From assembly GCF_014649495.1 (NCBI RefSeq), contig NZ_BMTD01000010.1:287595-351594 (forward strand): a stretch of 64,000 nt of DNA. Direction: 5' to 3'. This stretch comes from Streptomyces filipinensis (GTDB lineage: Bacteria > Actinomycetota > Actinomycetes > Streptomycetales > Streptomycetaceae). Under the pieces are notes generated by a model that saw nothing but the letters and a program-made list of their open reading frames with translations, had not been told where the DNA came from and did not search any database. This document shows, piece by piece, positions 25,502 through 34,715 of this stretch (within the stretch, counting starts at the first letter, position 1; each line of letters begins with the position of its first letter). A program made the position numbers and the translations under genes.

Positions 25502-25814
25502 GCTGGAGGTGTACGCGCGCGCCGAGGTTCGCATCACCTATGCTCAGGAACTGGTGTGGGCGCGGTTCGGCAACCACCGCACGGCGGCCGCGGAACTCGG
25601 CACCCAGGACCGGCCGGCTGGAGGAGTGGATGTCCCCGGACAACCCTCGGCGAGAGCACCCACCGCCCCCTCTCGCCGCTCTTCGGGACGCAGAACCCAC
25701 CGAGGTGCGCGATCGCTGCGACGGCGGCACCATGACCTCCGTGGGACACGCAGGCACGTCCCGGGCGGTCCGCAGGCGACCCGGCGGGTCCGTCACACTC
25801 CGGGACTTCGTCCG
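25502..25814. other. intergenic stretch before the SGNH hydrolase gene
   Basis: About 310 bp in which I see no gene with support. Several short open frames cross it, including one whose stop overlaps the next ATG, but none has a ribosome site with a recognisable product. It may contain the SGNH hydrolase promoter. Confidence 0.4.
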
Positions 25815-27032
25815 ATGACCGGCCGGCTCGGACGCGGCTGCCGCGTCGCCGCCGCGCTGCTCACGGCCGTCGCCTGCCAGTCCCCGGCCGCCCGGGCGGC
25901 CGCCCCGCCCCCGTCCGCCGAACGGGCGTCCGGGGTCGTCACCTGGGCGTCGAGCGCCGATCGCATGGGTGCGGGCACCGCCGGGCAGGGCTACCGGCTG
26001 ATCGTGCACACCAGCGTCGGCGGCACCGGCCTGCGCGTGCGCGTCACCAACGCCTTCGGCGACCGGCCGCTGACCCTGGACAGCGCCTACGCCGGTCTGC
26101 GCGGCCGGGGCGCGGCCCTGCGCCCCGGCAGCAACCGGCGGCTCACCTTCGGCGGCGCCCGCACGGTGACCGTCCCCGCGGGCGCCGTCGCCTGGAGCGA
26201 CCCGCTGCCCGGCAGCTGGCCGGCCGGCCGCGACCTGGCCGTCAGCCTGCACACCCCGGACGCGGCCGGCCCGGCGACCGGCCACTGGATGGCGATGCAG
26301 ACGTCGTACACCGGCCCGGGCGACCACACCGGCGAGGAGGGCGCCACCAACTGGGGCGCGACCACCGGCTCCTGGTGGTACCTGGACGCCGTGTCCGTAC
26401 GGCCGTCCCGCGCGGACACCGGAGCCGTCGCCGCGCTCGGCGACTCCATCACCGACGGCTGGGCCTCCACCGGCGACCGCAACCACCGCTGGCCCGACTA
26501 CCTCGCCCGGCGCCTGAACACCGCCCACGCATCCGTCCAGGGTGTGGCGGACGAGGGCGTCTCGGGCAACCAGGTGCTCGCGGACGGCGCCGGGCCGAGC
26601 GCCCTGAACCGGCTGGACCGGGACGTGCTGTCCCTGCCCGGGGTCCGTACCGTCTTCCTCTTCGAGGGGGTGAACGACGTCAAGGCGCACACCGGCGTCA
26701 CCGCGCAGGACCTGATCGCCGGGTACCGGCGGATCGCCCACCGGGTGCACGCGGCGGGCAAGTGCGTGGTCGCCGCCACGATCGGCCCGTTCGAGGGCTG
26801 GCCCGAGTGGGACCCCGCCGCCGACGCCGTGCGCCGGGAGGTGAACCGGTACATCCGCACCGGCGGGGACTTCGACGCGGTCACCGACTTCGACCGCGTC
26901 CTGCGCAGCCCCCGCGACCCCGCTCGGCTGCTGCCGTCCCTCGACGGCGGCGACCACCTCCACCCCGACGACAAGGGCATGCAGGCACTGGCCGACGCCG
27001 TCGACCTGCGCAGCCTCCGCTGTGCCCGCTGA
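25815..27032 (+). CDS. secreted SGNH/GDSL hydrolase
   Basis: 405 residues with an N-terminal signal (RVAAALLTAVACQSPAARAA), a beta-rich region, and an SGNH hydrolase domain from about residue 205: block I ALGDSITDGWAST (nucleophile Ser), block II Gly near GVSGNQVLADG, block III FEGVNDVKAH, block V DGGDHLHPDDKG with Asp and His. It hydrolyses an ester, perhaps an acetylated polysaccharide or lipid, outside the cell. The ATG at 25815 gives MTGRLGRGCRV. Convergent with the large LuxR gene. Confidence 0.87.
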   Translation: MTGRLGRGCRVAAALLTAVACQSPAARAAAPPPSAERASGVVTWASSADRMGAGTAGQGYRLIVHTSVGGTGLRVRVTNAFGDRPLTLDSAYAGLRGRGAALRPGSNRRLTFGGARTVTVPAGAVAWSDPLPGSWPAGRDLAVSLHTPDAAGPATGHWMAMQTSYTGPGDHTGEEGATNWGATTGSWWYLDAVSVRPSRADTGAVAALGDSITDGWASTGDRNHRWPDYLARRLNTAHASVQGVADEGVSGNQVLADGAGPSALNRLDRDVLSLPGVRTVFLFEGVNDVKAHTGVTAQDLIAGYRRIAHRVHAAGKCVVAATIGPFEGWPEWDPAADAVRREVNRYIRTGGDFDAVTDFDRVLRSPRDPARLLPSLDGGDHLHPDDKGMQALADAVDLRSLRCAR

Positions 27033-27039
27033 CCGGGGG

Positions 27040-27058
27040 CCGGGTCACCCCGACCCGG
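27040..27058. terminator. possible bidirectional terminator
   Basis: CCGGGTC and GACCCGG form a 7-bp stem with a 5-base loop between two convergent genes, overlapping the stop codon of the LuxR gene. Confidence 0.4.
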
Positions 27059-30002
27059 TCGGCTCCGGGGTGATCAGCCCGCGCCGGTAGGCGAGCGCCA
27101 CCGCCTCCGTACGGCTCGCGGCGCCCAGCTTGGCCAGGATGTTCGACACGTGCACGCTCGCCGTCTTGCCGCTGATGAACAGCTCCTCGCCGATCTGCCG
27201 GTTGCTGCGGCCCCGCGCGAGGAGCCGCAGCACGTCCTGCTCCCGGGCGGTCAGCGACGCCGCCGCGGCGCCGGCCGCTGCGGGGGCGAGGCGGCCCCGG
27301 CGGGTGAGCGCGTCGATCCGCTCCAGCAGCGGTGCCGCGCCCAGCGCGGCCGCCGTGGCCCTCGCCGCACGCGCCTGCTCCGCTGCCTCCGCGCGTCGCT
27401 CCACGGCCAGCAGCGCCTCCGCGTACCGCAGCCGGCAGCGTGCCTGCTCGTACACATCGCCGTACGAGAACGCGGCGACCGCCTTCTCCCAGGCGGCCGG
27501 ATCCGGACCGGACCCGGCCGTCGCCCACTCCGCCTCGGCGCGGGCCAGCCAGGCCTGGCCCTCCGGTCCCTGCGGACGGCCCTGCTCGTCCCCCGCGGTC
27601 GAGGCCCGGGCCTGTTCGACCAGCTCGGCGGCGGTGTCCACCCAGCGGCGCAGGGCCGGTTCGTCCCCGGCACGCCGCAGCTCCACGGTCCGGTCGGCCA
27701 CCGCGGTGAGACAGAGCGCGGCGAGCCGGACGGTGACGTCGGGCCGCCGCCCGGAGTCGTCGGCCAGCGCGGTGAGTGCGTCGCGCATCCGCTCCACGGC
27801 CGCCTCCGGCTCGCCGTGCTGCGCGGCGGCGTCGGTGCGGACGATGCCGGCGACCAGGGTGCCCATCCAGTTGAACGGGCCCTGCAGCAGGGCCTCGGCC
27901 CGCTCGGCGGCCCCGGAGTCGCCCCGCGCCACCGCCACGTACAACGCGGGCCCCGCCGCGAAGCCGCCCGTCGCGGGCAGGACGGCCGCGGCCTCGGACG
28001 CCGCGCGCAGGCACTCGTCCCACCGGCCGAGCGTGTACAGCGCCAGCAGCTGCAGATACCGCATCTCCAGCGGATACGGCGAGGACAGCAGCCCGGTTCG
28101 GCGCGCCCGCTCCAGCGCCTCGGCGAGCAGGGGCAGACAGACGTCGAGTTCGCCCGCTTCCAGACGGCTGATGGCCTCGTTGAACAGCGCACGCATCTCC
28201 ACCGGCCCGTGCCCGGCCGACCGCGCCAGCTCCCGGGCGCGCCGCAGCTTCTCCTGGCCCTCGGCGGAGCGCCGGCCGCCGCCTTCCAGATTGGCCAGGG
28301 AGATCAGCAGATCGGCTTGGGCGTCGGGCAGGCCCAGCTCCTGCGCGACGCGCAGGGCGCGGTGGGCGACGCCCAGGACGCTGTCGTCGGCGCCGAGGTG
28401 ACGGGCCGCCATGACGTGGGTGGCCACCGCCCACACCCAGGTGCGCGACGGGGGTTCGGCGGGGATCAGCGCCAGCGCCTCGCTGCTGTACTGGAAGGCG
28501 GCCCGCAGCCGGTCCACGCTGAGCAGGTTGCCGGCGAGGGTGTAGCGGATCCGGGCGGCGAGCGCGGAGTCGGCGTCCTGGCCGACGTCGGCGAGCGCGG
28601 CCCGGCTGAGGGAGACCGCCCGATGGGAGTCCCCGGCCCGCGCGGCCGCGGCGGAGGCCCGCAGCGTCAGTGTGACGGGGGCGATCCCGTCGGCGCTCGG
28701 CCGTGCCTCGGGCGGCACGGTCGGCCACAGGTCCAGCGCGGTCTCCAGGTGCCGCAGCTCCTCGGCCGGGGCACCCAGCCGCCGGGCGTGGTCGGCCGCC
28801 TCGAGACAGGCGGTCAGCGCCCCGGGCAGGTCGTGGCTCTCCCGGCAGTGGTGGGCGCGCTCGGCGGCCGTCTCCGGGACGTGGCCGCGGGCGGCCAGCA
28901 GCCGGGCGTACGCGCCGTGCAGCCGGGACCGCTCACCGGGCAGCAGGTCGGCGTAGACCGCCTCGCGGGTGAGGGCGTGGCGGAAGGCGTAGGTGTCGCG
29001 GTCCCCGGGGACGAGCAACTGCCGTCCGACGGCCTCGCGCAGCGCCGCCTCCAGCTGGTCCTCGGGGAGCCCGGCCGCCTCGCGCAGCAGCTCGTGCTCC
29101 ACGCGGCGACCGGCCACGGCGGCGGTCCGCAGCACCTGCTGGGCGGTCTCGGCGAGCTGCTCGACCCGGATGAGCAGCAGGTCCGCGAGCCCGCTGGGCA
29201 TCCCGTCGGCGTCCGCGCCGGCCGCCGCGAACAGCTCCTGCGCGTAGAAGGCGTTGCCCTCCGCGCGAGCCACGATGCCCCGTACGACGGCCTCGGGCAG
29301 CGGGCGGTCCTCCAGGGCCCGCACCAGCCGCGCGACCTCCCCGTCCGGCAGCGGCCGCAGCTCCAGCCGCTCCACGGCCGGCAGCCGCACCAGCTCGGCG
29401 AGCAGGGGACGCAAGGGGTGGCGGCGGTGCAGATCGTCCGCGCGGTACGAGGCGAGGATCGCCAGGCGCCGGTCGGGGCCGCCGCCCGTGCGCTGCAGCA
29501 CGCCGCGGCTGAGCAGGAAGCGCAGCAGGTCCCGCGAGGACTGGTCGGCCCAGTGCAGGTCCTCCAGGACCAGCAGCAGCGGTGCCACGGCGGCCAGTTC
29601 GGCCAGCAGCCCGGCGACGTCCTCGAACAGCCGCAGTCGTCCGTCCGGCCCGCCCGCCGGGTCCGAGCCCGCACCCAGCAGCCGGTCCGCCGCCGGATGC
29701 GCGGCCAGTACCGCCGTGAAGCGCCCGTCAGCGGCGAGCGCGCCGAGGATCTCGGTGAACGGCAGGTACGGCAGGCCGACGTCGCCGAGGTCCACACAGT
29801 GCCCGGTGACCACGGTCGTCCCCGCCCGCGTCGCCCGCCCGGCGACCTCGTCCAGCAGCCGCGTCTTGCCCACGCCCGCGTCCCCGGCGACCAGCACCGC
29901 CCGGGCCACACCACCCCGGGCACGCTCCAGCACGCCCATGAGCCGGGCCGTTTCCTCGTCCCGCCCGATCAACGGCGGCGCACTGAAGGCGATCTGTGAC
30001 AC
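27045..30002 (-). CDS. large LuxR-family ATPase regulator (LAL type)
   Basis: 985 residues. An N-terminal AAA-type ATPase domain has Walker A GDAGVGKT (40-47) and Walker B LLLVLEDLHWAD. A long TPR-like helical middle follows, and a LuxR helix-turn-helix closes the protein (LTAREQDVLRLLARGRSNRQIGEELFISGKTASVHVSNIL). This is the layout of large ATP-binding LuxR regulators such as MalT-like activators and many pathway-specific activators. Target genes are unknown: no biosynthetic cluster is adjacent, and the neighbours are a secreted hydrolase and a redox-signalling operon. GTG start at 30002, near a GGATGGGGG run. Confidence 0.9.
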   Translation of the reverse strand: MSQIAFSAPPLIGRDEETARLMGVLERARGGVARAVLVAGDAGVGKTRLLDEVAGRATRAGTTVVTGHCVDLGDVGLPYLPFTEILGALAADGRFTAVLAAHPAADRLLGAGSDPAGGPDGRLRLFEDVAGLLAELAAVAPLLLVLEDLHWADQSSRDLLRFLLSRGVLQRTGGGPDRRLAILASYRADDLHRRHPLRPLLAELVRLPAVERLELRPLPDGEVARLVRALEDRPLPEAVVRGIVARAEGNAFYAQELFAAAGADADGMPSGLADLLLIRVEQLAETAQQVLRTAAVAGRRVEHELLREAAGLPEDQLEAALREAVGRQLLVPGDRDTYAFRHALTREAVYADLLPGERSRLHGAYARLLAARGHVPETAAERAHHCRESHDLPGALTACLEAADHARRLGAPAEELRHLETALDLWPTVPPEARPSADGIAPVTLTLRASAAAARAGDSHRAVSLSRAALADVGQDADSALAARIRYTLAGNLLSVDRLRAAFQYSSEALALIPAEPPSRTWVWAVATHVMAARHLGADDSVLGVAHRALRVAQELGLPDAQADLLISLANLEGGGRRSAEGQEKLRRARELARSAGHGPVEMRALFNEAISRLEAGELDVCLPLLAEALERARRTGLLSSPYPLEMRYLQLLALYTLGRWDECLRAASEAAAVLPATGGFAAGPALYVAVARGDSGAAERAEALLQGPFNWMGTLVAGIVRTDAAAQHGEPEAAVERMRDALTALADDSGRRPDVTVRLAALCLTAVADRTVELRRAGDEPALRRWVDTAAELVEQARASTAGDEQGRPQGPEGQAWLARAEAEWATAGSGPDPAAWEKAVAAFSYGDVYEQARCRLRYAEALLAVERRAEAAEQARAARATAAALGAAPLLERIDALTRRGRLAPAAAGAAAASLTAREQDVLRLLARGRSNRQIGEELFISGKTASVHVSNILAKLGAASRTEAVALAYRRGLITPEPTGSG

Positions 30003-30047
30003 GCCCCCATCCTGACACGGAGAACCCCAGATCCCGTCCCGTGGTCA

Positions 30048-30401
30048 CTACCCCCGCAACGTCTCCGCCCAGTTCACCGGCACCCGTCCCGCGGGGCCCG
30101 GCACCGGCTGCTCGGCAGGATGGCTGGCCGGCGGGGCGAGTTCGGGTCCCTTGGCGTACAACTCGTCCGTGGTGAAGTTCCAGAACCACTCCTCACCCGG
30201 CTCGAAGCTCCGGATCACCGGATGCCCCGTCGCGTGATAGTGCGCGGTGGCGTGCTTCGCGGGGGAGTCGTCGCAGCAGCCGATGTGCCCGCACTGCGCG
30301 CACCTGCGCAGATGGAACCACCAGCCGCCGGCCTCCTCGCACTCCACGCATCCCGTGCCGCTGGGCGGGACGCCCGGGTCCACTCCGTCGTCAGCGCTCA
30401 T
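30048..30401 (-). CDS. UBP-type zinc-finger protein
   Basis: 117 residues with a UBP-like zinc-binding domain: GCVECEEAGGWWFHLRRCAQCGHIGCCDDSP then KHATAHYHATGHPVIRSFEPGEEWFWNFTTDELY, giving the Cys and His ligands expected of the fold. Bacterial members are small and of unknown role; they cannot be assumed to bind ubiquitin. The ATG overlaps the stop of the upstream sensor kinase gene (ATGA), so it is translated together with the kinase and reductase-like fusion and is probably part of that pathway. Confidence 0.85.
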   Translation of the reverse strand: MSADDGVDPGVPPSGTGCVECEEAGGWWFHLRRCAQCGHIGCCDDSPAKHATAHYHATGHPVIRSFEPGEEWFWNFTTDELYAKGPELAPPASHPAEQPVPGPAGRVPVNWAETLRG

Positions 30402-31858
30402 GCCGTTTCCTCCACTTCCTCCGCCGTCGTCTCGGCGGTCAGGGGGAGCAGCACCTGGAAGCGGGTGTCGCCGGGCACCGACTCCACGCGCAGGGTCCCG
30501 TGGTGCTTGTTGACGACGATCCGCCAGGAGATGTCCAGGCCGAGCCCGGTTCCCTCGCCGACCGGTTTCGTGGTGAAGAACGGGTCGAAGATCCGGTCCT
30601 TGATCTCGGGCGGGATGCCGGGCCCGGTGTCCCGGAACTCCACCAGCAGCCGCTCGTGGTCGAGCCCGGTCCGCACGGTCAGCGTGCCCTCGCCGCCTGC
30701 GCCGTTGATGGCGGAGACGGCGTTGTCGATGAGATTGGTCCACACCTGGTTCAGCTCCGCCGGGAAGGCGGGCACCGGCGGGACCGTGCGGTCGTACTCC
30801 TTGACGACCTTGATGCCGGGTCCCCTCTTGCCGGACAGCATCAGCAGGGTGCTGTCGAGGAGTTCGTGTACGTCCACCACCCGGTACGGCGCCCGGTCCA
30901 GCTGTGAGTACTGCTTCGCCGCGTCGACGAGGTGCGAGATCCGGGTGGTGGAGTCCTCGATCTCGCTCATCAGCAGCTCGGTCTCGACGGTGTAGTTGAG
31001 CCAGCCCACCGCGCCCGGCAGGATCTCCGCCTCCACCGCCGCCGCGACCTGCTCCAGCCAGTCGACGTCGAGCCCGGCCTGCACGAAGGTGGGGGCCACC
31101 TGCCAGCCGTGGTCGATGCCGTGGTCCTCCAGCCAGTCGGTGAGCGTGTCCTCCCGGTCGCTGGCCTCCAGCGGGCTGAGCACCGGCGCCTTCGCCACCC
31201 GCTCCGCGGTGCGCTCCTGGATCTCGATCAGGCTCGCCAACGTCTCACGGGAGAAGGGTGCTTCGGCGATCACGGCGAGCTTGTGGCGCATCTTCGCGAC
31301 CCGCTCGCGCAGGGTGGCGGTGGCCCGGACCGCTGCCGCCGCCGGGTTGTTCAGCTCGTGCGTGAGCCCCGCCGACAACGAGCCGAGCGCCAGCAGCCGT
31401 TCCCGCTGGCCGATCGCCGCCTGGGTGTTCTTCGACCCGAAGAACAGGCCCTCCAGCAGATGCACGGCCATCGGGAACCACTCGGTCATGACGTCCGCGA
31501 AGATGTCCGCCGGCAGCACGAAGAACCGCGTCGGCTCCGTCACCCGCATCGAGTTGTTGTAGACCTGCCGCACCCTGTCGCCGATGTAGGCCTGCATCGC
31601 GCCCGCGTACACGCCGCGCTGCGAGGTGCGGGTGACCTCCACGTCGTCGCCGGCGACCCGGCGGGAGAGCACCACCGTGCCCTCGATCATCACGAAGAAG
31701 CAGGTGGCCGGGTCGCCCTCGGTGTACACCGGGCCCGGTTCGAACAGCTCCACCCGCCCCTCGCTGCACAGCCGCCCCAGCTGCTGCGGTCCCAGCTTCT
31801 CGAAGAGGAAGAGCGACCTGATCTCCTGGGGACTGCACGGCATGATCCGGCCGCTCAT
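30398..31858 (-). CDS. histidine kinase with N-terminal cyclic-nucleotide-binding domain
   Basis: 486 residues. A cNMP-binding domain at about 15-125 (LFEPGPVYTEGDPATCFFVMIEGTVVL) replaces the usual membrane sensor. A dimerisation segment has the phospho-acceptor His167 in GLTHELNNPAAAA, and a HATPase domain ends the protein, with NLIDNAVSAINGAG (N box), DTGPGIP and GEGTGLGLDISWRIV (G boxes). No transmembrane helix, so the kinase is cytoplasmic. It lies 13 bp after the receiver-reductase-like fusion gene, its likely phosphotransfer partner, and overlaps the zinc-finger gene. The ligand of the cNMP domain is unknown. Confidence 0.9.
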   Translation of the reverse strand: MSGRIMPCSPQEIRSLFLFEKLGPQQLGRLCSEGRVELFEPGPVYTEGDPATCFFVMIEGTVVLSRRVAGDDVEVTRTSQRGVYAGAMQAYIGDRVRQVYNNSMRVTEPTRFFVLPADIFADVMTEWFPMAVHLLEGLFFGSKNTQAAIGQRERLLALGSLSAGLTHELNNPAAAAVRATATLRERVAKMRHKLAVIAEAPFSRETLASLIEIQERTAERVAKAPVLSPLEASDREDTLTDWLEDHGIDHGWQVAPTFVQAGLDVDWLEQVAAAVEAEILPGAVGWLNYTVETELLMSEIEDSTTRISHLVDAAKQYSQLDRAPYRVVDVHELLDSTLLMLSGKRGPGIKVVKEYDRTVPPVPAFPAELNQVWTNLIDNAVSAINGAGGEGTLTVRTGLDHERLLVEFRDTGPGIPPEIKDRIFDPFFTTKPVGEGTGLGLDISWRIVVNKHHGTLRVESVPGDTRFQVLLPLTAETTAEEVEETA

Positions 31859-31871
31859 GACTGCTCCCCCC

Positions 31872-33548
31872 TCATGACTGCTCCAGATACCGGTGGACGA
31901 GCATCACGGCCATGGCTCCCTCTCCTACGGCGGACGCGACACGCTTGGCGGACTCGGCACGCGCGTCACCGGCCACGAACACGCCGGGGACGCTGGTCTC
32001 CAGGTGGTACGGCGGCCGGTCCAGCTCCCAGCCGGCCGGCGCCCGCCCGTCCGCGGTCAGATCGGGCCCCGCCAGGATGAAGCCGCGCTCGTCGCGCAGC
32101 ACCGCGTCACCCAGCCAGTCGGTCAGTGGCGCGGCGCCGATGAACACGAACATCCACTGCGCGTCGACCTGTTCGCTCTCCCCGGTCACCGTGTGACGCA
32201 GCGTCAGCTGCTCCAGGTGGTCCGAGCCGTGCGCCGCGTCCACGACCGTGTGCGGGCGGACGGAGATGTTCGGTGCCTCGTCGATCTGCTGGATCAGGTA
32301 GTGCGACATCGAGGCCGACAGGTCGGGGCCGCGCACCAGCAGCGTCACCGACTTCGCGCCCCGGGACAGGTACATCGCCGCCTGGCCCGCCGAGTTGGCG
32401 CCGCCGACGATGTAGATGTCCTGGCCCTGGCAGGAGGCAGCCTCGGTCAGCGCCGACCCGTAGAACACCCCGCACCCGGTCAGGTCGGTGCAGCCGCGGG
32501 CCTCCAGCTGCCGGTACTGCACACCGGTCGCGAGGATCACGCTGTGCGCGGCGATCGCCGAGCCGTCCGCGAACCGGACGACCCGGGCGGCGCCGTTCAC
32601 CTCCAGTCCCGTCACCTCGCGGGCGGTCAGCATCTCCGCGCCGAACTTGGCCGCCTGGCGCCGCGCCCGGTCGGTGAGCTGGGCGCCGGAGACCCCGTCG
32701 GGGAAGCCCAGGTAGTTCTCGATCCGGGAGCTCTGCCCGGCCTGGCCGCCGGTCGCCGACCGCTCCACCAGCACGGTCCGAAGCCCCTCGGACGCCCCGT
32801 AGACGGCCGCGCCGAGCCCGGCCGGTCCGCCGCCTATGACGATGAGGTCGTAGAAGTCGGCCGTCGGGGTCGTCGCCAGGCCGACCCGCGCCGCCAGCTC
32901 GGGCGCCTCCGGCTCGACCAGCGCGGTGCCGTCCGGGGTGATGACCAGCGGGAGCCGCTGCCCGTCCTGCCCGGCGGCCGTCAGCAGCCGCCGGCCCTCG
33001 GGCTCCTCCACCGAGTACCAGCGGTACGGCACCTGGTTGCGGGCCAGGAACTCGCGCACGTCCGAGGACCGCGCCGACCAGCGGTGACCGACGACCTTGG
33101 TGCTGGGCACCGGCTTGTAGGGGCCGGAGCGCCAGGCCTGGAGCAGGTCGTCCAGGACCGGGTAGAGCTTCTCCTCCGGCGGGTCCCAGGGCTTGAGCAG
33201 ATAGTGGTCGAGATCGACGACGTTGATCGCGTCGATCGCCGCGTTGGTGTCGGCGTACGCGGTCAGCAGCACCCGGCGCGCGCCCGGATAGACGTCGAGC
33301 GCCTGCTCCAGGAACTCGATGCCGTTCATCTGCGGCATGCGGTAGTCGGCCAGGATCACGGCGACCAGGTCGCCGCGCAGCTTCAGCTCGCGCAGCGCCC
33401 CGAGCGCGGACTCCCCGGACTCCGCGCGCACGATCCGGTACGACTCGCCGTAACGCCGCCGCAGATCGCGGGCGACGGCACGGGAGACTCCCGGGTCGTC
33501 GTCCACGGTCAGGATGACGGTCCGCGCTGCGTCGGCGGCCTGTGCCAT
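31872..33548 (-). CDS. response-regulator receiver fused to a thioredoxin reductase-like flavoprotein
   Basis: 558 residues. Residues about 10-135 are a receiver domain with acidic Asp16-18, phospho-acceptor Asp68 (VILADYRMPQMNG) and Lys in LLKPWDP. Residues about 150-225 look like a glutaredoxin-like insert without an obvious CxxC. From about 240 a two-dinucleotide flavoprotein reductase follows: FAD site IVIGGGPAGLGAAVYGASEG, NADPH site YIVGGANSAGQAAMYLSRGA, and a C-terminal FAD motif GVFVAGDARAESAKRV. The redox CxxC of true thioredoxin reductases is not seen (TEAASCQGQ has one Cys), so the electron acceptor is uncertain. ATG at 33548 with GGGAG 5 bp upstream. First gene of a three-gene operon with the cNMP-kinase. 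Confidence 0.9.
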   Translation of the reverse strand: MAQAADAARTVILTVDDDPGVSRAVARDLRRRYGESYRIVRAESGESALGALRELKLRGDLVAVILADYRMPQMNGIEFLEQALDVYPGARRVLLTAYADTNAAIDAINVVDLDHYLLKPWDPPEEKLYPVLDDLLQAWRSGPYKPVPSTKVVGHRWSARSSDVREFLARNQVPYRWYSVEEPEGRRLLTAAGQDGQRLPLVITPDGTALVEPEAPELAARVGLATTPTADFYDLIVIGGGPAGLGAAVYGASEGLRTVLVERSATGGQAGQSSRIENYLGFPDGVSGAQLTDRARRQAAKFGAEMLTAREVTGLEVNGAARVVRFADGSAIAAHSVILATGVQYRQLEARGCTDLTGCGVFYGSALTEAASCQGQDIYIVGGANSAGQAAMYLSRGAKSVTLLVRGPDLSASMSHYLIQQIDEAPNISVRPHTVVDAAHGSDHLEQLTLRHTVTGESEQVDAQWMFVFIGAAPLTDWLGDAVLRDERGFILAGPDLTADGRAPAGWELDRPPYHLETSVPGVFVAGDARAESAKRVASAVGEGAMAVMLVHRYLEQS

Positions 33549-33847
33549 ACGTCTCCCACCCCGAGCGTTGTCCCACGGGCCGGTGTCGTGGAGACCACCG
33601 CACCGGTTCCCCGCCATCGTATGTTCGATCGCCCCGGTCCGCCCTGGGATACGGCAGGCCGCGCGATCAGCCCGGGAGCGGCTCCCCCGGCCGCGGGACG
33701 CGCCGCCCCGGGGTGCGAGAGCACCGGCCGCCCCGCCCCCGTGCGGTGCGGCCGACGGGTCGTGGAAGAGATCATCGTGCCGTGTGCGACGGTGCCCCAC
33801 AGCGGGCAGCAGCACCACGGGACAGCGGCGAGGACGAGGAGGCACGG

Positions 33848-34714
33848 ATGACACGCCCGATCACGGCAGGGGTGGACGGTACGGAGGAGAGCCTGGCCGC
33901 GCTGGACTGGGCCGGCCGGGAGGCCGTACGCCGCGGGCTGCCCCTGCGCGTCGTGCACGCCTGGAGCTACGCCGAGAACCTCGCCACCGCCGACCGGGAC
34001 ACCCAGCACGGGTGGGTCTCGGAGGGCGTGGCGGACGCGGTGCGCGCCGTCTCCGAGCGGCATCCGAAGCTGGAGGTGAGCGTGGACGTCGTCGAGGGCG
34101 AGCCCGCGCACGCGCTGGCCCGGGTGGCCGCGGAGGCCGAGATGCTGGTGCTGGGCTCGCGCGGGCACGGACCCGTCGTCGGGTTCCTGCTGGGCTCGGT
34201 GGGCCAGCAGGTGGTCGCCGAGGCGACCCGGCCGGTGGTCCTCGTCCGCGCGACGGACCAGCCCGCGGCGGAGGCCGCCGGGCGGGACGTCGTGGTCGGC
34301 CAGCACGGCGACCCCGAGGACAGCGCGGCCACGCTGCGGTTCGCCTTCGAGACGGCGGCCGCCCGGGGCGCCACCGTACGCGCCGTACGGGCCTGGACCC
34401 TGCCCCCGGTCTTCGCCTACAGTCCCGGCTCGCTCAAGCTCCTCGACGACACGGGCGGTCTCGAACCCTACGAGAAGCAGGCCCTGGCCGAGGCTCTCCG
34501 GCCCTGGCGGGAGCGGTTCCCCGACGTCCCCGTGGCCGAGCACGTCGAGATGGGCAGCGCCGGCCAGGTGCTGCTGTCGGTGGCCGGCCGGGCCCAGCTG
34601 ATGGTCGTCGGACGCCGGTCGCACCGTACGGCGGTGGGCGCCCGGATCGGCTCGGTCGCGCACGGGATGCTGCACCACGCCGACTGCCCGGTGGCCGTCG
34701 TCCCGCACGGCTGA
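33848..34714 (+). CDS. universal stress protein with two Usp domains
   Basis: 288 residues made of two tandem Usp domains. The first (1-138) has TAGVDGTEESLAALDWA and the ATP-loop pattern GSRGHGPVVGFLLGSVGQQV. The second (about 150-288) has VGRRSHRTAVGARIGSVAHGMLHHADCPVAVV. Such proteins accumulate under starvation, hypoxia and redox stress. ATG at 33848 with GAGGAGG upstream. Divergent from the receiver-reductase-like operon across 299 bp. That spacer contains a GGGAGC/GCTCCC inverted repeat near 33680 but no motif I can assign. Confidence 0.9.
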   Translation: MTRPITAGVDGTEESLAALDWAGREAVRRGLPLRVVHAWSYAENLATADRDTQHGWVSEGVADAVRAVSERHPKLEVSVDVVEGEPAHALARVAAEAEMLVLGSRGHGPVVGFLLGSVGQQVVAEATRPVVLVRATDQPAAEAAGRDVVVGQHGDPEDSAATLRFAFETAAARGATVRAVRAWTLPPVFAYSPGSLKLLDDTGGLEPYEKQALAEALRPWRERFPDVPVAEHVEMGSAGQVLLSVAGRAQLMVVGRRSHRTAVGARIGSVAHGMLHHADCPVAVVPHG

Positions 34715-34715
34715 G

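Noticed and set aside
25732..25818. Short frame whose stop overlaps the SGNH hydrolase ATG
   Set aside because: 29 codons, no ribosome site and no recognisable sequence; overlap can arise by chance.
23646..26963. A very long open frame on the minus strand, antisense to the M4 protease and SGNH hydrolase genes
   Set aside because: It has no family similarity, and its composition is the mirror of plus-strand codons with GC-rich third positions. The plus-strand genes have complete catalytic motifs, signals and ribosome sites.
27150..29999. A long plus-strand frame opposite the LuxR-family gene
   Set aside because: Low-complexity Arg/Gly/Gln-rich translation and no known domain; the minus strand encodes a clear ATPase and helix-turn-helix protein.
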